Assembly (NCBI RefSeq): GCF_000374145.1
Contig: NZ_KB893653.1
Span: forward strand, 692,510 to 756,509
Direction of reading: 5' to 3'
Length of the DNA stretch: 64,000 bases
Source: Neomegalonema perideroedes DSM 15528
GTDB lineage: Bacteria; Pseudomonadota; Alphaproteobacteria; Rhodobacterales; Rhodobacteraceae
The notes under the pieces were generated by a model. That model had not been told where the DNA came from. It ran no database searches and saw nothing but the letters and a program-made list of their open reading frames with translations. The stretch's first letter is position 1; each line of letters starts with the position of its first letter. Positions 23,471 to 31,152 of the stretch are shown piece by piece. Both the position numbers and the translations under genes were made by a program.

Positions 23471-23496
23471 GGCCCCTCTCCGCAAGGAGGGGGGCC
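23471..23496. terminator. weak intergenic stem-loop, possible terminator
   Basis: GGCCCCTCTCC (23471-23481) pairs with GGAGGGGGGCC (23486-23496), with one G-T pair and a GCAA loop, close to the 3' end of the minus-strand cyclase-like gene. No clear T-run follows on either strand. Confidence 0.35.
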
Positions 23497-23516
23497 TTAT
23501 GTTTGGGGAAGGCGCT

Positions 23517-25313
23517 CTAAACCGCCCCGAGCCGCCAGAAGGGCTGGATCTCGCGGGCGGGGCCGACGGGCCCTTCGTCCGCCTGAGCCGCCACGCTGGC
23601 CAGCCGCGTCTGAGCCGAGGGATGGGTCAGCAGCTCCGCCGAGACGCCCGCCTCTCCGGGCCGCGCCATCGCGCAGAGCGCCGCCGCCCGCAGGATGGTG
23701 TCTCCGCGGAAGATCACGCCGCCCTCCGGCCCGTCTTCGGCCTGCATGGGGCCCATATGCAGCCCCACCGCCAGATCCGCCACGTCGGGGCGCCGCCCGC
23801 TTTCGGGGTCGGGCGCCAGATCCAGCAGCCAGATCGCCGCGCCCAGAGCGTCGGCCGGATCGGCGAAGACGAAGAGCGCCCCGTCCTCGGCGGCCTCGGT
23901 CAGAGCGCCCTTGCAGAGCCGCGCCAGCTCGGACAAAGGCTCCACGTCGAGCGCCACCTCCGGCCCGGTGGGCCGCAGCGCCAGAGCCGCCGCCGCCTCG
24001 ACGCGCGCGGGCGAGGCCCGTCCCAGCCTCATCCCCGGCCAGAAGCGGCGGAAATGATGATTCATCAGCAAAGCCGAGGGCCGCAGCCGCGTCGCGGCGC
24101 CTTCGTCCACGCGCTCCAGATTCAGCACGAGCCGGTTGCGGCTGTGGTTCTCGAAGACCAGCGAGCCGTCGGGCGCGGCGCGGCCGCAGCGCGGGAGGTC
24201 GTCGGAGGCCACGCAGATCGGCGTGGGATGGCCTGAGGCGATGGCGAAGGGATCGCCCTTGCGCCCGAAATGATCGCGCAGCCGATAGAGCCCCGGCGGG
24301 ACCAAGGCCGGAAATTCGCGCCGCTCGCCCGCGGCGAGGCATTGGCGCACCGCCACATGCGGCGAATCGGCGGGAGATTCGGCGGCGAAGCGCCCGACCG
24401 TCAGAGGCCGGCCCTCAAGGCGCGGCGTGAAGACGGGCTCCACGGTTTCGTCCGGCGTTCCGGACTCGGCCGAGCCGCAGACGGGGCAGGGGGGCGCGAA
24501 AAGGGCGTCCTCCAGCTTGGCGTGACGCCCGGCGCGCACGCCGCAGGCCGGACAGATCCGCCGCCACGCCAGATCCAAAGCGCCGCCGCGCGCCGCCGCG
24601 AGGCAAAAGGCCAGCGCCTGATCGTCCTCCACGCCGAGCGCCGCCGCCAGAGCCTGAGTCCGCAGCGGCAGAATCGCCGATTCCGGGGCGGAGAGCAGAA
24701 AGCGGGCGAAGCCCTCGGATTCGGCGCGCGGGATCTGAGCGGCGCGCAATTGGGCGGCCAGATCGGAGAGCTTCGACTCCGGGGGCGGCTTGACCCCTTG
24801 CTTCGGCGGAAAGGCGGGTTTGGAGGGATCGCGCAGATGGGCCGTCGCGGCCTTGACCTGCTTCTCGAAGGCCGAGACCGCCTGATCCAGATAGCCCGCG
24901 CTCAGCATGGCCTTGCCGATCACGCCCATGGCCTCGGCCTCGACGGAATAGACCAGCCGCGTCCCCTCCTCGCCGTCGGGCTGGACGTGCAGCGCCGCCT
25001 GAGTCCGGGCGAAAGGCCCGGCGGCGTAAGCGCGCTCCGTGCGCCACCAGAGCCCCTGCACCCATTCGCAGGGCTTTTCGCGCCAGCGGGCGGCGGCGCG
25101 TCCGTCCGAGCCGGAGCTTTCCATCAGCCGCGCGAGGGAATCGTCGAAAGGGGCCTTCACAGGCCGCATGCGCGGCGCGCCCAGCGCCTCGCCGAGCGTC
25201 GCCAGATCGGAGAACAGCGCCCAGACGCGCGCCGGAGCCGCCGGAAGGCGCCATTCGCGCGCCGCGCTGCGGACGGAGCCGCCCGAAGGGGCGGAATGGG
25301 TTCTGACCGCCAA
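23517..25313 (-). CDS. cyclase-like protein: SRPBCC domain, zinc-ribbon-like region, degenerate class III nucleotide cyclase domain
   Basis: A 598-residue multidomain protein. Residues about 10-150 look like an SRPBCC/START fold (EWRLPAAPARVWALFSDLATLG). A middle region resembles the domain often found before class III cyclases, which I believe is DUF5939; it carries two CxxC pairs (CPAC near 253, CPVC near 275). The C-terminal 160 residues align with adenylate/guanylate cyclase: VALDVEPLSELA keeps one metal Asp, EDGALFVF matches the GDG.LAVF block, but GDTILRAAAL replaces the usual GDTVNLAAR, losing the transition-state Asn and Arg. The TTG at 25313 was chosen for the upstream AGAGGA; the frame stays open further upstream into ppiD antisense. 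A non-catalytic sensor role is possible. Confidence 0.7.
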   Translation of the reverse strand: MAVRTHSAPSGGSVRSAAREWRLPAAPARVWALFSDLATLGEALGAPRMRPVKAPFDDSLARLMESSGSDGRAAARWREKPCEWVQGLWWRTERAYAAGPFARTQAALHVQPDGEEGTRLVYSVEAEAMGVIGKAMLSAGYLDQAVSAFEKQVKAATAHLRDPSKPAFPPKQGVKPPPESKLSDLAAQLRAAQIPRAESEGFARFLLSAPESAILPLRTQALAAALGVEDDQALAFCLAAARGGALDLAWRRICPACGVRAGRHAKLEDALFAPPCPVCGSAESGTPDETVEPVFTPRLEGRPLTVGRFAAESPADSPHVAVRQCLAAGERREFPALVPPGLYRLRDHFGRKGDPFAIASGHPTPICVASDDLPRCGRAAPDGSLVFENHSRNRLVLNLERVDEGAATRLRPSALLMNHHFRRFWPGMRLGRASPARVEAAAALALRPTGPEVALDVEPLSELARLCKGALTEAAEDGALFVFADPADALGAAIWLLDLAPDPESGRRPDVADLAVGLHMGPMQAEDGPEGGVIFRGDTILRAAALCAMARPGEAGVSAELLTHPSAQTRLASVAAQADEGPVGPAREIQPFWRLGAV

Positions 25314-25517
25314 AATGCGCGAGTCCTCTCTGAAGAACGTTTCTGAAGGATCCTGAAGGGGATCGCTCTGATTTCCGCGTCGCCACCATAACGAACGCGG
25401 AAAGCCGCGCAACCCTTCCGGAGCCGCGCGCCGCGCCTCGGGGCGATCTTCCCCGTCCGAGCCCCCGGCTTGAAGAGCCTGAGGGTCGCGCGCGCCGCTT
25501 GCGGAGGCGCCGATTCG

Positions 25518-25645
25518 GCGCGGCCTCCGCCCTTGCGGAATCTTCGGTCGTGCGCGCGGCCTCCGCCTCTGCGCGTCGCCGCTTGCCGAATCTTCGGTTT
25601 TGCGCGCGCCTCCGCCTATGCGGCGTCGCCGCTTGCGCGGGTGGG
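25518..25645. repeat. imperfect tandem repeats upstream of ppiD
   Basis: A unit of roughly 40-50 bases containing GGCCTCCGCC and (C/G)GAATCTTCGGT is repeated about two and a half times (copies near 25518, 25554 and 25605). The 400-base spacer between the cyclase-like gene and ppiD otherwise shows no gene I can support. Confidence 0.5.
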
Positions 25646-25715
25646 ATCGGGCGCCTATCATCCGCGCCCCAAGAAAGCCCCCCGCTGAAGCCCCGAACTT
25701 CCGAAAGACCCCCTG

Positions 25716-27596
25716 ATGCTTGAAGCCCTCCGCAAATCCGCCGGCTCTCTGGTCGGCAAGCTCATCCTCGGCCTTCTGGTGGTCGCCTTCGCGGTCTGGG
25801 GGATCACCGACGTGTTGTTGGGCAACGCCGGAACCACGGCGGCGCGGGTCTCGGGCAAAGAGATCACCACCCAGCAATACGCCCGCGAATTCTCGGCTCT
25901 GGCCCGCAGCCTGCGCCTGACCGCCGAGGACGCCCGCAACATCGGCGTGGACCGCATGGCGGTGGACCGCCTCGCCGCGGGCGTCGCCGTGGACGCTCAG
26001 GCCGAGGCCTTCGGGCTCATGGCGGGCGACGCTCAGGTGACCCGCGAGATTTCGACGGATCCGAGCTTCGCCGGCGCCTCCGGCGTCTTCTCGCAGGAAT
26101 CCTATCTCCGCACGCTGCGGACCATCGGCATGCAGCCGCAGGATTACGAGGCGGGCGTGCGCTCGCGCCTGACTCAGGAGATGCTGCTTCAGGCCGCCGC
26201 CGGAGGCGCCGCGCCGCCGCGCTCGGCGGTCGAGGCGCTGGAGATTCATGAGAACGAGCGCCGCGCCGCGCAATATCTCCTCTTCTCCTACGCCGGGGCT
26301 CCTGAGCCCGAAGCGCCCTCCGAGGAGGTTCTGCGGGCCTTCCATGAGGCCGAGGCGCCTTTGTTCACCACGCCCGAGATGCGCGCGGGCGACTGGGTGC
26401 GGCTCTCCGCCTCGGCGCTCGCCCGGCCGGACGACCTCTCCGAAGCCGAGATCCGCGCGGCCTACGACGCCGGGATCGCCCGCTTCACCACTCCGGAGAC
26501 GCGCCGCGTCGAGCAGATCCTCTTCCCGGACGAGGCTTCGGCCCGGGCGGCGGCTCTGCGCGTGAAGGAGGGCGCGAGCCTGATGGAGATCGCGGCGGAG
26601 ATGGGCCGCGCCCCCGGCGAAGTCCAGCTCGGATGGACCACGCGCGACCGTCTGCCCGCCGATCTCGCCGGGGCCGTCTTCGGCCTTGCGGGGCCCGGCG
26701 TGGCCGAGCCCTATGCGGGCGGCTTCGGCTGGACTCTGGCGGGCGCGACCGAGATCCGCCCCGCCATGGTCACGCCCTTCGAGGAGGCCCGCGCGCGGCT
26801 CGCCGCCGAGATCGCCGCCGACCGCGCCCGCGTGAAGCTGCCTCAGGCGATCCTCGACATGGAGGACCACATCGCGGGCGGCGCTTCTCTGGCCGAGGTC
26901 GCGGAGCGTCTGGGGGTGGAGGACCACCGCATTTCCGAAACCGGCCGCGACGGCTTCGATTCGAAGGGCCTCTCCGCCGAGAACGCGCCGCCGGACTTCC
27001 CCGGCTTCCTTGAGGCCTTCTTCGCGGCCCAGCCCGGCGCCGCGCCGACCCGCCTTGAGGGGCCGGGCGGCGAAACCGCCGTCTACTTCCTCCAGGTCTC
27101 CGCTTCGACTCCCGCCGCGCTGAAGCCCTTCGAGAGCGTGCGCGAGGAGGTTCTCCGCGCCTGGATCGACCGTCAGAAGCGCGAGGGCGTCGCCGCCCGC
27201 GCCAAGGCCGCCGCCGAGCGGATCGCCGCCGGCGAGAGCCTGCTCGCGGTCTCGGCGGATCTTGAGGCTCCCGTGCAGGAGGCGCCGCTCTTCGGGCGCC
27301 GCGAGACTCCGCTGGATCTGAGCGCGGAGGCCGTGTCCCGGCTTTTCCTCGCCGCCGAGGGCGCGCCCGTCGAGGCCGCCGCCAAGGACGACGCCGGACG
27401 CGTGGCGGCGGTGGTCGTCGAGATCGCGGATCCCTCCGCCGAGGAGGTCGCGGCGAACGTCGAGACCCGCCTGACCCAATACAGCCAGCAGCTTCAGCGC
27501 GATCTGGAGCAGGCCCTCATCGCCGAGACCGTGCGTCAGGGCGATCTGCGGATCTATCCGGAGGCCATGGCCGCCGTCTCGCAGACGCTTTACTGA
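25716..27596 (+). CDS. ppiD: peptidyl-prolyl cis-trans isomerase, SurA/PpiD-type periplasmic chaperone
   Basis: A 626-residue membrane-anchored periplasmic chaperone. The N-terminus MLEALRKSAGSLVGKLILGLL followed by a hydrophobic segment to about residue 35 is the classic PpiD anchor. A SurA-like N-terminal domain then follows, a parvulin-like region lies around residues 260-350 (ETRRVEQILFPDEASARAA), and there is a long helical C-terminal part. PpiD assists folding of proteins emerging from the Sec translocon. A perfect terminator follows, so it appears to be a single-gene unit. Confidence 0.88.
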   Translation: MLEALRKSAGSLVGKLILGLLVVAFAVWGITDVLLGNAGTTAARVSGKEITTQQYAREFSALARSLRLTAEDARNIGVDRMAVDRLAAGVAVDAQAEAFGLMAGDAQVTREISTDPSFAGASGVFSQESYLRTLRTIGMQPQDYEAGVRSRLTQEMLLQAAAGGAAPPRSAVEALEIHENERRAAQYLLFSYAGAPEPEAPSEEVLRAFHEAEAPLFTTPEMRAGDWVRLSASALARPDDLSEAEIRAAYDAGIARFTTPETRRVEQILFPDEASARAAALRVKEGASLMEIAAEMGRAPGEVQLGWTTRDRLPADLAGAVFGLAGPGVAEPYAGGFGWTLAGATEIRPAMVTPFEEARARLAAEIAADRARVKLPQAILDMEDHIAGGASLAEVAERLGVEDHRISETGRDGFDSKGLSAENAPPDFPGFLEAFFAAQPGAAPTRLEGPGGETAVYFLQVSASTPAALKPFESVREEVLRAWIDRQKREGVAARAKAAAERIAAGESLLAVSADLEAPVQEAPLFGRRETPLDLSAEAVSRLFLAAEGAPVEAAAKDDAGRVAAVVVEIADPSAEEVAANVETRLTQYSQQLQRDLEQALIAETVRQGDLRIYPEAMAAVSQTLY

Positions 27597-27615
27597 GGCG
27601 GCTCCAAAGAAATTT

Positions 27616-27653
27616 CGGGCGGGAGGCCTTCGCCTCCCGCCCGTTTCTTTTTC
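27616..27653 (+). terminator. rho-independent terminator after ppiD
   Basis: A perfect 12-bp stem (27616-27627 with 27632-27643, arm CGGGCGGGAGGC) with a CTTC loop is followed by TTTCTTTTTC. Confidence 0.9.
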
Positions 27654-27725
27654 GACGAAGGATCTTCGTAAATCTTACGGCCTACGACTCAAAAGCGCGC
27701 CAGAGAGGGACGCCGAGCGGGGCGG

Positions 27726-27929
27726 TCAGGGCCGGTCGGCGGCGCGGCGGCGCTCCTCGACGCCTTCGCTGGGAGCCGGAGGAGCGTTCGGCTCCGGCCG
27801 CGCGACGGCGCGGGCCAGAGTTTCGGGCGGCGGGGCCATGTCCAGCCCATAATCCGCCTCTTCCGGCGCCTTCTCGGCGACGGGGGTCAGATCGCTCAGC
27901 CACTGCATGAGTTTTTCGCGCATTTCCAT
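27726..27929 (-). CDS. small hypothetical protein
   Basis: A 67-residue frame on the minus strand starting MEMREKLMQWLSDLTP and then becoming Pro/Ala/Glu-rich. Codon third positions are consistently G or C, as in the surrounding genes. GGGGG lies just before the first ATG, so the second ATG (27923) is an equally good start. It has no family I recognise. The amphipathic N-terminal helix and disordered tail are all that can be said. Confidence 0.5.
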   Translation of the reverse strand: MEMREKLMQWLSDLTPVAEKAPEEADYGLDMAPPPETLARAVARPEPNAPPAPSEGVEERRRAADRP

Positions 27930-28117
27930 CCCCCAGTTGTTCTGGTTTGGAGCATCCTACCCTAAAGAAGCGAACTTGAGAATAACGCCTGCGTGTTTCC
28001 CTGAAGATGGAATCCTTGTAGGATTCCCATGACGCGGGCGTGACGCCGAGTCCCTGATCCGCTCGCCCGCGGATCTTGCAGAAACGGCGCCAAGCCCCAT
28101 CCCTTCCGGAGCCCCGC

Positions 28118-28621
28118 ATGTCCGTCTTCTCTCCCTCCTCTCCGCTTTCCCTTTCTCTCGTCCGCATGACCGTGAACGGCCGCCCCGTGGAGCGCGAGGC
28201 GGCGGCCTCGACCACGCTGGCGGAATATCTCGCCGGAGCGCTCAAGGCGGAGACCCCCGAGCGGCGGCGCGCCGAAGGTCTGGAAGGGCCTGCGGTGGTC
28301 ATGATGAACGGCGAGTCGGTGAAGGCGGGGCTGGTTCTGGCGGTCTCGGCGGCTTCGGCGCAGATTCGCAGCTATGGAGGGCTCGCGCGCCATGACGGCG
28401 TGTTGACGCCCCTTCAGCGGGCCTTTCACGAGGCGGGCGCCATGCTCTGCCCCGATTGCGCCCCGAGCCTCGTCATGAGCGCGCTGGATCTGCTGAACCG
28501 CAATCCTATTCCCTCCGAGGCGGAGATCCGCGACTGGCTGGAGGATTCGCTCTGCCCCGTCTCCGACGCGGATCGCGCCGTGGCCGCCGTTCTGGCCGCC
28601 GCCGCCGCGACGCGCTCCTGA
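28118..28621 (+). CDS. CoxS-like [2Fe-2S] subunit homologue with most cluster ligands missing
   Basis: The 167-residue protein follows the plan of the small iron-sulfur subunit of molybdenum hydroxylases (CoxS/XdhA-N): a ferredoxin-like half starting MTVNGRPVEREA, then LTPLQRAFHEAGAMLC, ALDLLNRNPIPSEAEIRDWL, and a final Ala-rich helix. The plant-type cluster Cys (GCxxGxCGAC and SC) are all replaced (RRRAEGLEGPAVV, VKAGL). In the second cluster CGFC has become CPDC and CRC has become CPV. Three of eight ligands remain. It is followed 52 bases later by a CoxM-like gene. It is either a repurposed or decaying subunit. Confidence 0.7.
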   Translation: MSVFSPSSPLSLSLVRMTVNGRPVEREAAASTTLAEYLAGALKAETPERRRAEGLEGPAVVMMNGESVKAGLVLAVSAASAQIRSYGGLARHDGVLTPLQRAFHEAGAMLCPDCAPSLVMSALDLLNRNPIPSEAEIRDWLEDSLCPVSDADRAVAAVLAAAAATRS

Positions 28622-28673
28622 ACCCCGCCCGATTCCCCCGCCTGACTCCCTAAGTCCGAAGGAAAGCCGCATC

Positions 28674-29504
28674 ATGGCCGCTCTGGATTATCTGCGCCCC
28701 TCCACGCTGCCCGAGGCTCTGGCGGCGCTGAACCGCCCCGGCGCGCGGGCTCTGGCGGGCGGACAGGCGCTGTTGCCCCGTCTGCTTCAGGGGATCGAGG
28801 CGGCGGAGAGCCTCGTGGAGATCGGGCATCTCGCCGAATTGCGCGACGTGACCCGCGACGAGGAAAGGCTCTCGGTCGGGGCGGCGACGCGGCCCGTGGA
28901 CCTCGCCGACACGCCCGCCGTCTGGACGCTGGCGCCGGCCCTCGGCGAGATGGCGGGCGCGATGGGCGATCCGCAATTCCGCAATCGGGCCACGCTCGGG
29001 GGGGCCTTCGCCGAGAATCATCCGGCCTCCTGCTGGATGGCGGCGGCTCTGGCTCTGGAGGCCCTGTTTCTGACGGACCGGCGCGAGATCTCCGCCGGGG
29101 ATTGGGGGCTCGGCCCCTTCTCGACGCCGCTGGAGCCGGGCGAGACTCTGGCGGGGCTGCGCTTTCTGATTCCGCGCCGGGCGGGCTGGGCGCGGATTCG
29201 CGGCGCGGCGGGCTCGGGCTCGCCTTTCCCGCTGGCGAGCGTCTTCGCGGCGCAGACCCGCGCGGGCGAGGCGCGTCTGGGCGTGGCGGGCGGCGCGGGC
29301 GGCGCCTTCCGCTGGCGCGCGGGCGAGGCGGCTTTGGAGGATCTCGGCTTCGCGCCGGAATCTCTGGCCGGTCTGGAGCCTGAGGAAGCGGAGATGTTCG
29401 GCGACGAGCGGGCCGATTCGGCCCATCGGGCGCGGCTGGCGGGACGGGCGGCGGCTCAGGCCGTCGCGCGGGCTTTGGCGATCAAATCCGCGCCGGGGCT
29501 CTGA
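28674..29504 (+). CDS. CoxM-like FAD-binding subunit of a molybdenum hydroxylase, orphan
   Basis: A 276-residue homologue of the medium FAD subunit of aerobic CO dehydrogenase/xanthine dehydrogenase-type enzymes. The FAD pyrophosphate motif AGGQALLPRL (about residues 24-33) and the second motif GDPQFRNRATLGGAFAENHP near 100-119 are both well kept, so flavin binding is plausible. AAGGAAAG precedes the ATG. The expected large molybdopterin subunit (CoxL) is absent on both sides; a small membrane protein follows. The only partner nearby is the iron-sulfur-depleted CoxS-like protein. Confidence 0.8.
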   Translation: MAALDYLRPSTLPEALAALNRPGARALAGGQALLPRLLQGIEAAESLVEIGHLAELRDVTRDEERLSVGAATRPVDLADTPAVWTLAPALGEMAGAMGDPQFRNRATLGGAFAENHPASCWMAAALALEALFLTDRREISAGDWGLGPFSTPLEPGETLAGLRFLIPRRAGWARIRGAAGSGSPFPLASVFAAQTRAGEARLGVAGGAGGAFRWRAGEAALEDLGFAPESLAGLEPEEAEMFGDERADSAHRARLAGRAAAQAVARALAIKSAPGL

Positions 29505-29564
29505 CCGGGGCTCTGAAAGGCCGCGGCTCTCGTCCTCTTGTCGGGCTCTTCTCGGGCGGCTTAC

Positions 29565-29600
29565 CTTCCCGAAAGGAATGAAGCCTATCCTTTCGGGAAG
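29565..29600 (+). promoter_or_regulatory. 13-bp perfect inverted repeat in a 5' leader
   Basis: CTTCCCGAAAGGA (29565-29577) and its exact complement (29588-29600) flank a 10-base spacer, ending 28 bases before the start of the next gene. With no T-run after it, it could be an operator or a leader hairpin controlling the membrane protein downstream. Confidence 0.5.
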
Positions 29601-29628
29601 ACCCTTCGGGTCGGCGGGAGGATAAACG

Positions 29629-30045
29629 ATGAAACGTCTGGTGACGGAGGCTCTGGCGGCCTATGCGCTCTGCGTGGCTCTGGAGCTCCTGATTTTGCGC
29701 GACGCGGGCGCGCAGCTTTGGGGCGGTCTGCTGGGGCTGAACGTCTTCGCGGCGTCTTTTCTGGCGGGCTGGGCGCATTTGCGGCGGATCGGCGAGGGCC
29801 CGGCGCCGGGCGGCGTCTTTTGGCTGGGCGCCTCCTGCGGGATCGGCTTCGGTCTGGCCCTAGGGGCTCTGGGCGCGGCGAACGCCCTTTACGCGGTGGC
29901 GGCCAAGCTGCCCGACGGCCGGATCTCCCTGCTTCTTCTGGCGGGAATCTTCGTCTTCGGGGCTTGCTGCGCGCGCATGGTCTTTTGGGCGCTGGAGACC
30001 GGCCGCGCCCTTCCCGAGATGGAGGAGGCGGAGCCCTCCGCTTGA
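29629..30045 (+). CDS. small integral membrane protein of unknown function
   Basis: A 138-residue protein with four clear hydrophobic segments (about residues 5-24, 28-47, 63-90 and 98-125) and an acidic tail EMEEAEPSA. GGGAGGA lies just upstream of the ATG. The size and topology resemble small ABZJ_00895-type membrane proteins, but I cannot identify it firmly. A perfect hairpin precedes it and another (30052-30082) follows it. Confidence 0.6.
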   Translation: MKRLVTEALAAYALCVALELLILRDAGAQLWGGLLGLNVFAASFLAGWAHLRRIGEGPAPGGVFWLGASCGIGFGLALGALGAANALYAVAAKLPDGRISLLLLAGIFVFGACCARMVFWALETGRALPEMEEAEPSA

Positions 30046-30051
30046 ATTTCT

Positions 30052-30082
30052 TTCGCCTGAGGCGCAAATTCCTTTAGGCGAA
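30052..30082 (+). other. stem-loop after the small membrane protein gene
   Basis: TTCGCCT (30052-30058) and AGGCGAA (30076-30082) can pair directly after the stop codon. No T-run follows, so termination is uncertain. Confidence 0.35.
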
Positions 30083-30182
30083 GGCGATCAAGGCGGAAAC
30101 TGGGCGAGGGGCATCATAATATGGTCCGAATCCTGCGCGAGATTGCTCAGCATGACGGCGCCGAGGCGCTCTGGAGGACCCG

Positions 30183-30740
30183 ATGATGAACAACGTCTTT
30201 TCCCGGCCGCTGCTGCGCGGCGGCGTTCTGGCCCTTGCGGCCGCGAGCATGGTCGCGGTCTCCTCTGACTCCGCCGAGGCCCGCGGCCGCAACGACAACG
30301 CCGGCGCGGCCATCGCGGCGGGCGTGGTCGGCCTCGCGGTGGGCGCGATGATCGGCTCGGCTTCGGCGAGCAGCTCGCCGACCTATTACGCCGCGCCGCC
30401 CGCCACCCCCTATTACCCGAGCTATTCGGCCCCGACCTACGTCGCCCCCACTTACGCCGCGCCGACCTACGTCGCCCCCACCTATGTGGCCCCGACCTAC
30501 GTCGCGCCTCAGCCGACCTACGTCGTGCAGCCCCAGCCGGTCTACGTGCAGCCTGCGCCGGTCTATGTGCAGCCCGCGCCGGTCTATCGGCCCTCGACCT
30601 CGATCAGCATCGGTTTCAGCTCGGGTTCGAGCTGGGGCGGCCCCCGCTATGCGCCGCCGCGCGGACATTGGGGCGGCGGGCCTCGCTGGGACGATCGCGG
30701 CCGCGGCCATGGCGGCGGCAAGGGCGACTGGCGGCGCTAA
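30183..30740 (+). CDS. secreted glycine-zipper protein with Tyr/Pro repeat tract
   Basis: A 185-residue protein with a Sec signal peptide (cleavage probably after SAEA), a glycine-zipper-like hydrophobic segment AGVVGLAVGAMIGSA near 45-59, then repeats of APTYVAPTY type grading into QPVYVQPAPVY, and a Gly/Arg/Trp-rich C-terminus. GGAGGA precedes the ATG. It is probably periplasmic or outer-membrane associated. The next gene has the same plan (signal peptide, GLAxGAMxGxA zipper, repeat tract), so the two look like neighbouring paralogues. Function unknown. Confidence 0.75.
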   Translation: MMNNVFSRPLLRGGVLALAAASMVAVSSDSAEARGRNDNAGAAIAAGVVGLAVGAMIGSASASSSPTYYAAPPATPYYPSYSAPTYVAPTYAAPTYVAPTYVAPTYVAPQPTYVVQPQPVYVQPAPVYVQPAPVYRPSTSISIGFSSGSSWGGPRYAPPRGHWGGGPRWDDRGRGHGGGKGDWRR

Positions 30741-30829
30741 GCGCGGTCCCGAGGGCTTCGCGGCCCAAAGGTTCGGGGCCCCAAAATCACGGCCCGAACA
30801 TCATAGCGGCGTCTTCACGGCGCATGCGG

Positions 30830-30855
30830 ACGGCCCCGAAAGGGGCCGTTTTTTT
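30830..30855 (+). terminator. rho-independent terminator
   Basis: ACGGCCCC (30830-30837), a GAAA loop and GGGGCCGT (30842-30849) are followed by a run of seven Ts. It closes the Tyr/Pro-repeat gene. Confidence 0.9.
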
Positions 30856-30949
30856 CACGTCTTTTTGCGCCTCCGGCGCGCGGCGCGATTCGGAGAGGCC
30901 GCTTTCCGGTTGCGGTCCTTGGGGGCGCCTTCCGATCCGCATGAAGAGA

Positions 30950-31150
30950 AAAATCTCTTTCAGGAATGGGCCTTTCCTGATCTTGCGTATTTTGTTTGCA
31001 ACAATTTCCCGGATTTTCTCTGCTTACGGCGTATCCGAGGGTGGGATTCAAGATTATATCTTGGAGATTGTATTAATTTGAACCATAGTGCGGAGGCATA
31101 TCTAAACAAATCGAGCCCATTCGGCTCCCGAATCGTTTCAGAGAGGCCCT
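30950..31150 (+). promoter_or_regulatory. AT-rich leader upstream of the octad-repeat gene
   Basis: About 200 bases of clearly lower GC than anything nearby, without an ORF, separate the terminator from the repeat-protein start. It contains AAGATTATATCTT near 31050, with 5-base arms. Probably it holds the promoter and an untranslated leader; no specific box is convincing. Confidence 0.4.
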
Positions 31151-31152
31151 TC

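Noticed and set aside
25314-27479. N-terminal extension of the cyclase-like frame into ppiD
   Set aside because: The extension is antisense to ppiD and lacks domain sequence; the TTG at 25313 with AGAGGA upstream is a better start.
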